This document shows, piece after piece, positions 4,870 to 5,512 of a DNA stretch of 5,512 nt; the stretch's first letter is position 1; each line of letters starts with the position of its first letter. The notes beneath the pieces are model-generated. The model was not told the DNA's origin and did no database searches. It saw only the letters and a list, made by a program, of their open reading frames with translations. Origin of the DNA: Methanobrevibacter thaueri (GTDB taxonomy: Archaea > Methanobacteriota > Methanobacteria > Methanobacteriales > Methanobacteriaceae); the NCBI RefSeq assembly GCF_015062905.1, contig NZ_SUTK01000071.1, positions 1 through 5,512 of the forward strand. Reading direction: 5' to 3'. Both the position numbers and the translations under genes were made by a program.

Positions 4870-5512
4870 ATGCTAGTTTTAAAGAAAGTTAAAAAACAGT
4901 GGAGACTATACCCAATCGGCTCACCAAAAGGGGCATTGAATCACAAGAGGGAACCTGAATTTGTTGGAAACATCAAATTCTCACAGGAAGGCGACTCATT
5001 GTCAATTGCAAGATTCGTTGCCGATTACAACTTCAAGGACAACTCCACTCTAAATGAAAAGCTTGTGCCTCCCGGAGAGGTCACCAAATTGCTCCGCTCA
5101 CAGGCGGTCTTTCTTGCAACACCTGACGAAAAGGTGGAAAAGTTCTTAAAGTCACTGAATATCAAGGTAAGAAAGACACGGGTATGCGATTACTGTGCCT
5201 ATGAGGGAAACATAACCATCGTCAATTCCTCTTATTCCTATAAATATCACAATCAACTGATCTGCAAGGATTGTGCTCATGATACGATAAAACATGAACT
5301 GAAACTTCAGGGTTTTGATAAAAAGATTTTCCGAAACCTTAAAAAGACTCTGGAAAAGACTGATGACCTTGAAAAGACATTGTCTGTTTTGGATCCACAC
5401 TTTGACCCTTTAAAAAACAGGAAACTGACACTCTTTGACAAGACCCGAAAGTCAAAGCACATAATACCTCCTGTCGACATGAAAAGGTTAAAGATACCTA
5501 GGGAATTCAAGG
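4870..5512 (+). CDS. Probable archaeal DEAD/DEAH-box helicase, N-terminal part (runs off window)
   Basis: The first 214 codons are present and the frame is still open at the window edge. The N-terminal half (about 1-100) mixes basic and beta-like stretches. A zinc site of the form C106-x2-C109-x22-C132-x2-C135 (CDYC, CKDC) follows, then a charged helical stretch (about 140-175). The final part (about 188-214), LFDK then VDMKRLKIPREFK, resembles the linker just before the Q-like motif and helicase core in a group of archaeal helicases with an N-terminal extension, possibly the DUF5814 kind. No Walker motif is reached, so the helicase call rests on recalled similarity only. ATG 4870 is the only ATG that keeps the zinc region; it has no Shine-Dalgarno site. 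In-frame TTG codons at 4936 and 4999 are alternative starts. An unrelated zinc-ribbon nucleic-acid-binding protein is the main other possibility. Confidence 0.5.
   Translation, partial: MLVLKKVKKQWRLYPIGSPKGALNHKREPEFVGNIKFSQEGDSLSIARFVADYNFKDNSTLNEKLVPPGEVTKLLRSQAVFLATPDEKVEKFLKSLNIKVRKTRVCDYCAYEGNITIVNSSYSYKYHNQLICKDCAHDTIKHELKLQGFDKKIFRNLKKTLEKTDDLEKTLSVLDPHFDPLKNRKLTLFDKTRKSKHIIPPVDMKRLKIPREFK

Noticed and set aside
5152..5510. Two overlapping minus-strand open frames near the right edge
   Set aside because: The + strand frame through the same region carries a CxxC/CxxC motif and continues open to the edge, so these are shadows.

Overview
The window looks like chromosome of a low-GC methanogenic archaeon of the order Methanobacteriales, most likely Methanobrevibacter or a close relative. 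The grounds are an AqpM-type aquaporin very like the Methanothermobacter protein, a DUF2193-type protein (a family I know from methanogens), archaeal TATA boxes of the form TTTAAATAC, Shine-Dalgarno sites of the AGGTGAT type, oligo-T terminators and very AT-rich intergenic DNA. All recognisable genes lie on the + strand. The genus is inferred.

Layout. Positions 1-205 hold what looks like the 3' end of a coding region broken by a frame change at a run of six A; two perfect small inverted repeats lie in it. Positions 206-507 are AT-rich and gene-free, with an inverted repeat that has a competing partner, a T-tract, and the promoter of the next gene. A two-gene operon follows: a 499-residue DUF2193-type protein of unknown function (519-2018) and, nine bases later, aquaporin AqpM (2028-2801), closed by a stem-loop plus T-tract. 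Next comes a secreted protein resembling a TIM-barrel glycoside hydrolase (TTG start, 2967-3857), with its own T-tract. Then comes a DUF368/PopT-type polyprenyl-phosphate translocase (TTG start, 3941-4810), also with a T-tract. The window ends inside a gene whose first 214 codons carry a four-cysteine zinc motif and resemble the N-terminal part of an archaeal DEAD/DEAH-box helicase (4870-5512).

How the genes fit together. The DUF2193 gene and aqpM are tightly coupled, so the unknown protein may act on, or respond to, a small uncharged solute that passes the channel. The next two genes both concern the cell surface: an exported, sequon-rich barrel protein and a translocase that would recycle the lipid carrier used for pseudomurein or N-glycan export. 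Each has its own promoter and terminator, so they are neighbours rather than a proven operon. I see no rRNA, tRNA, CRISPR array or intact mobile element. The best candidates for something undescribed are the DUF2193-aqpM pair, the C-terminal Cys/His motif of the DUF2193 protein, and the structured DNA at the left edge.
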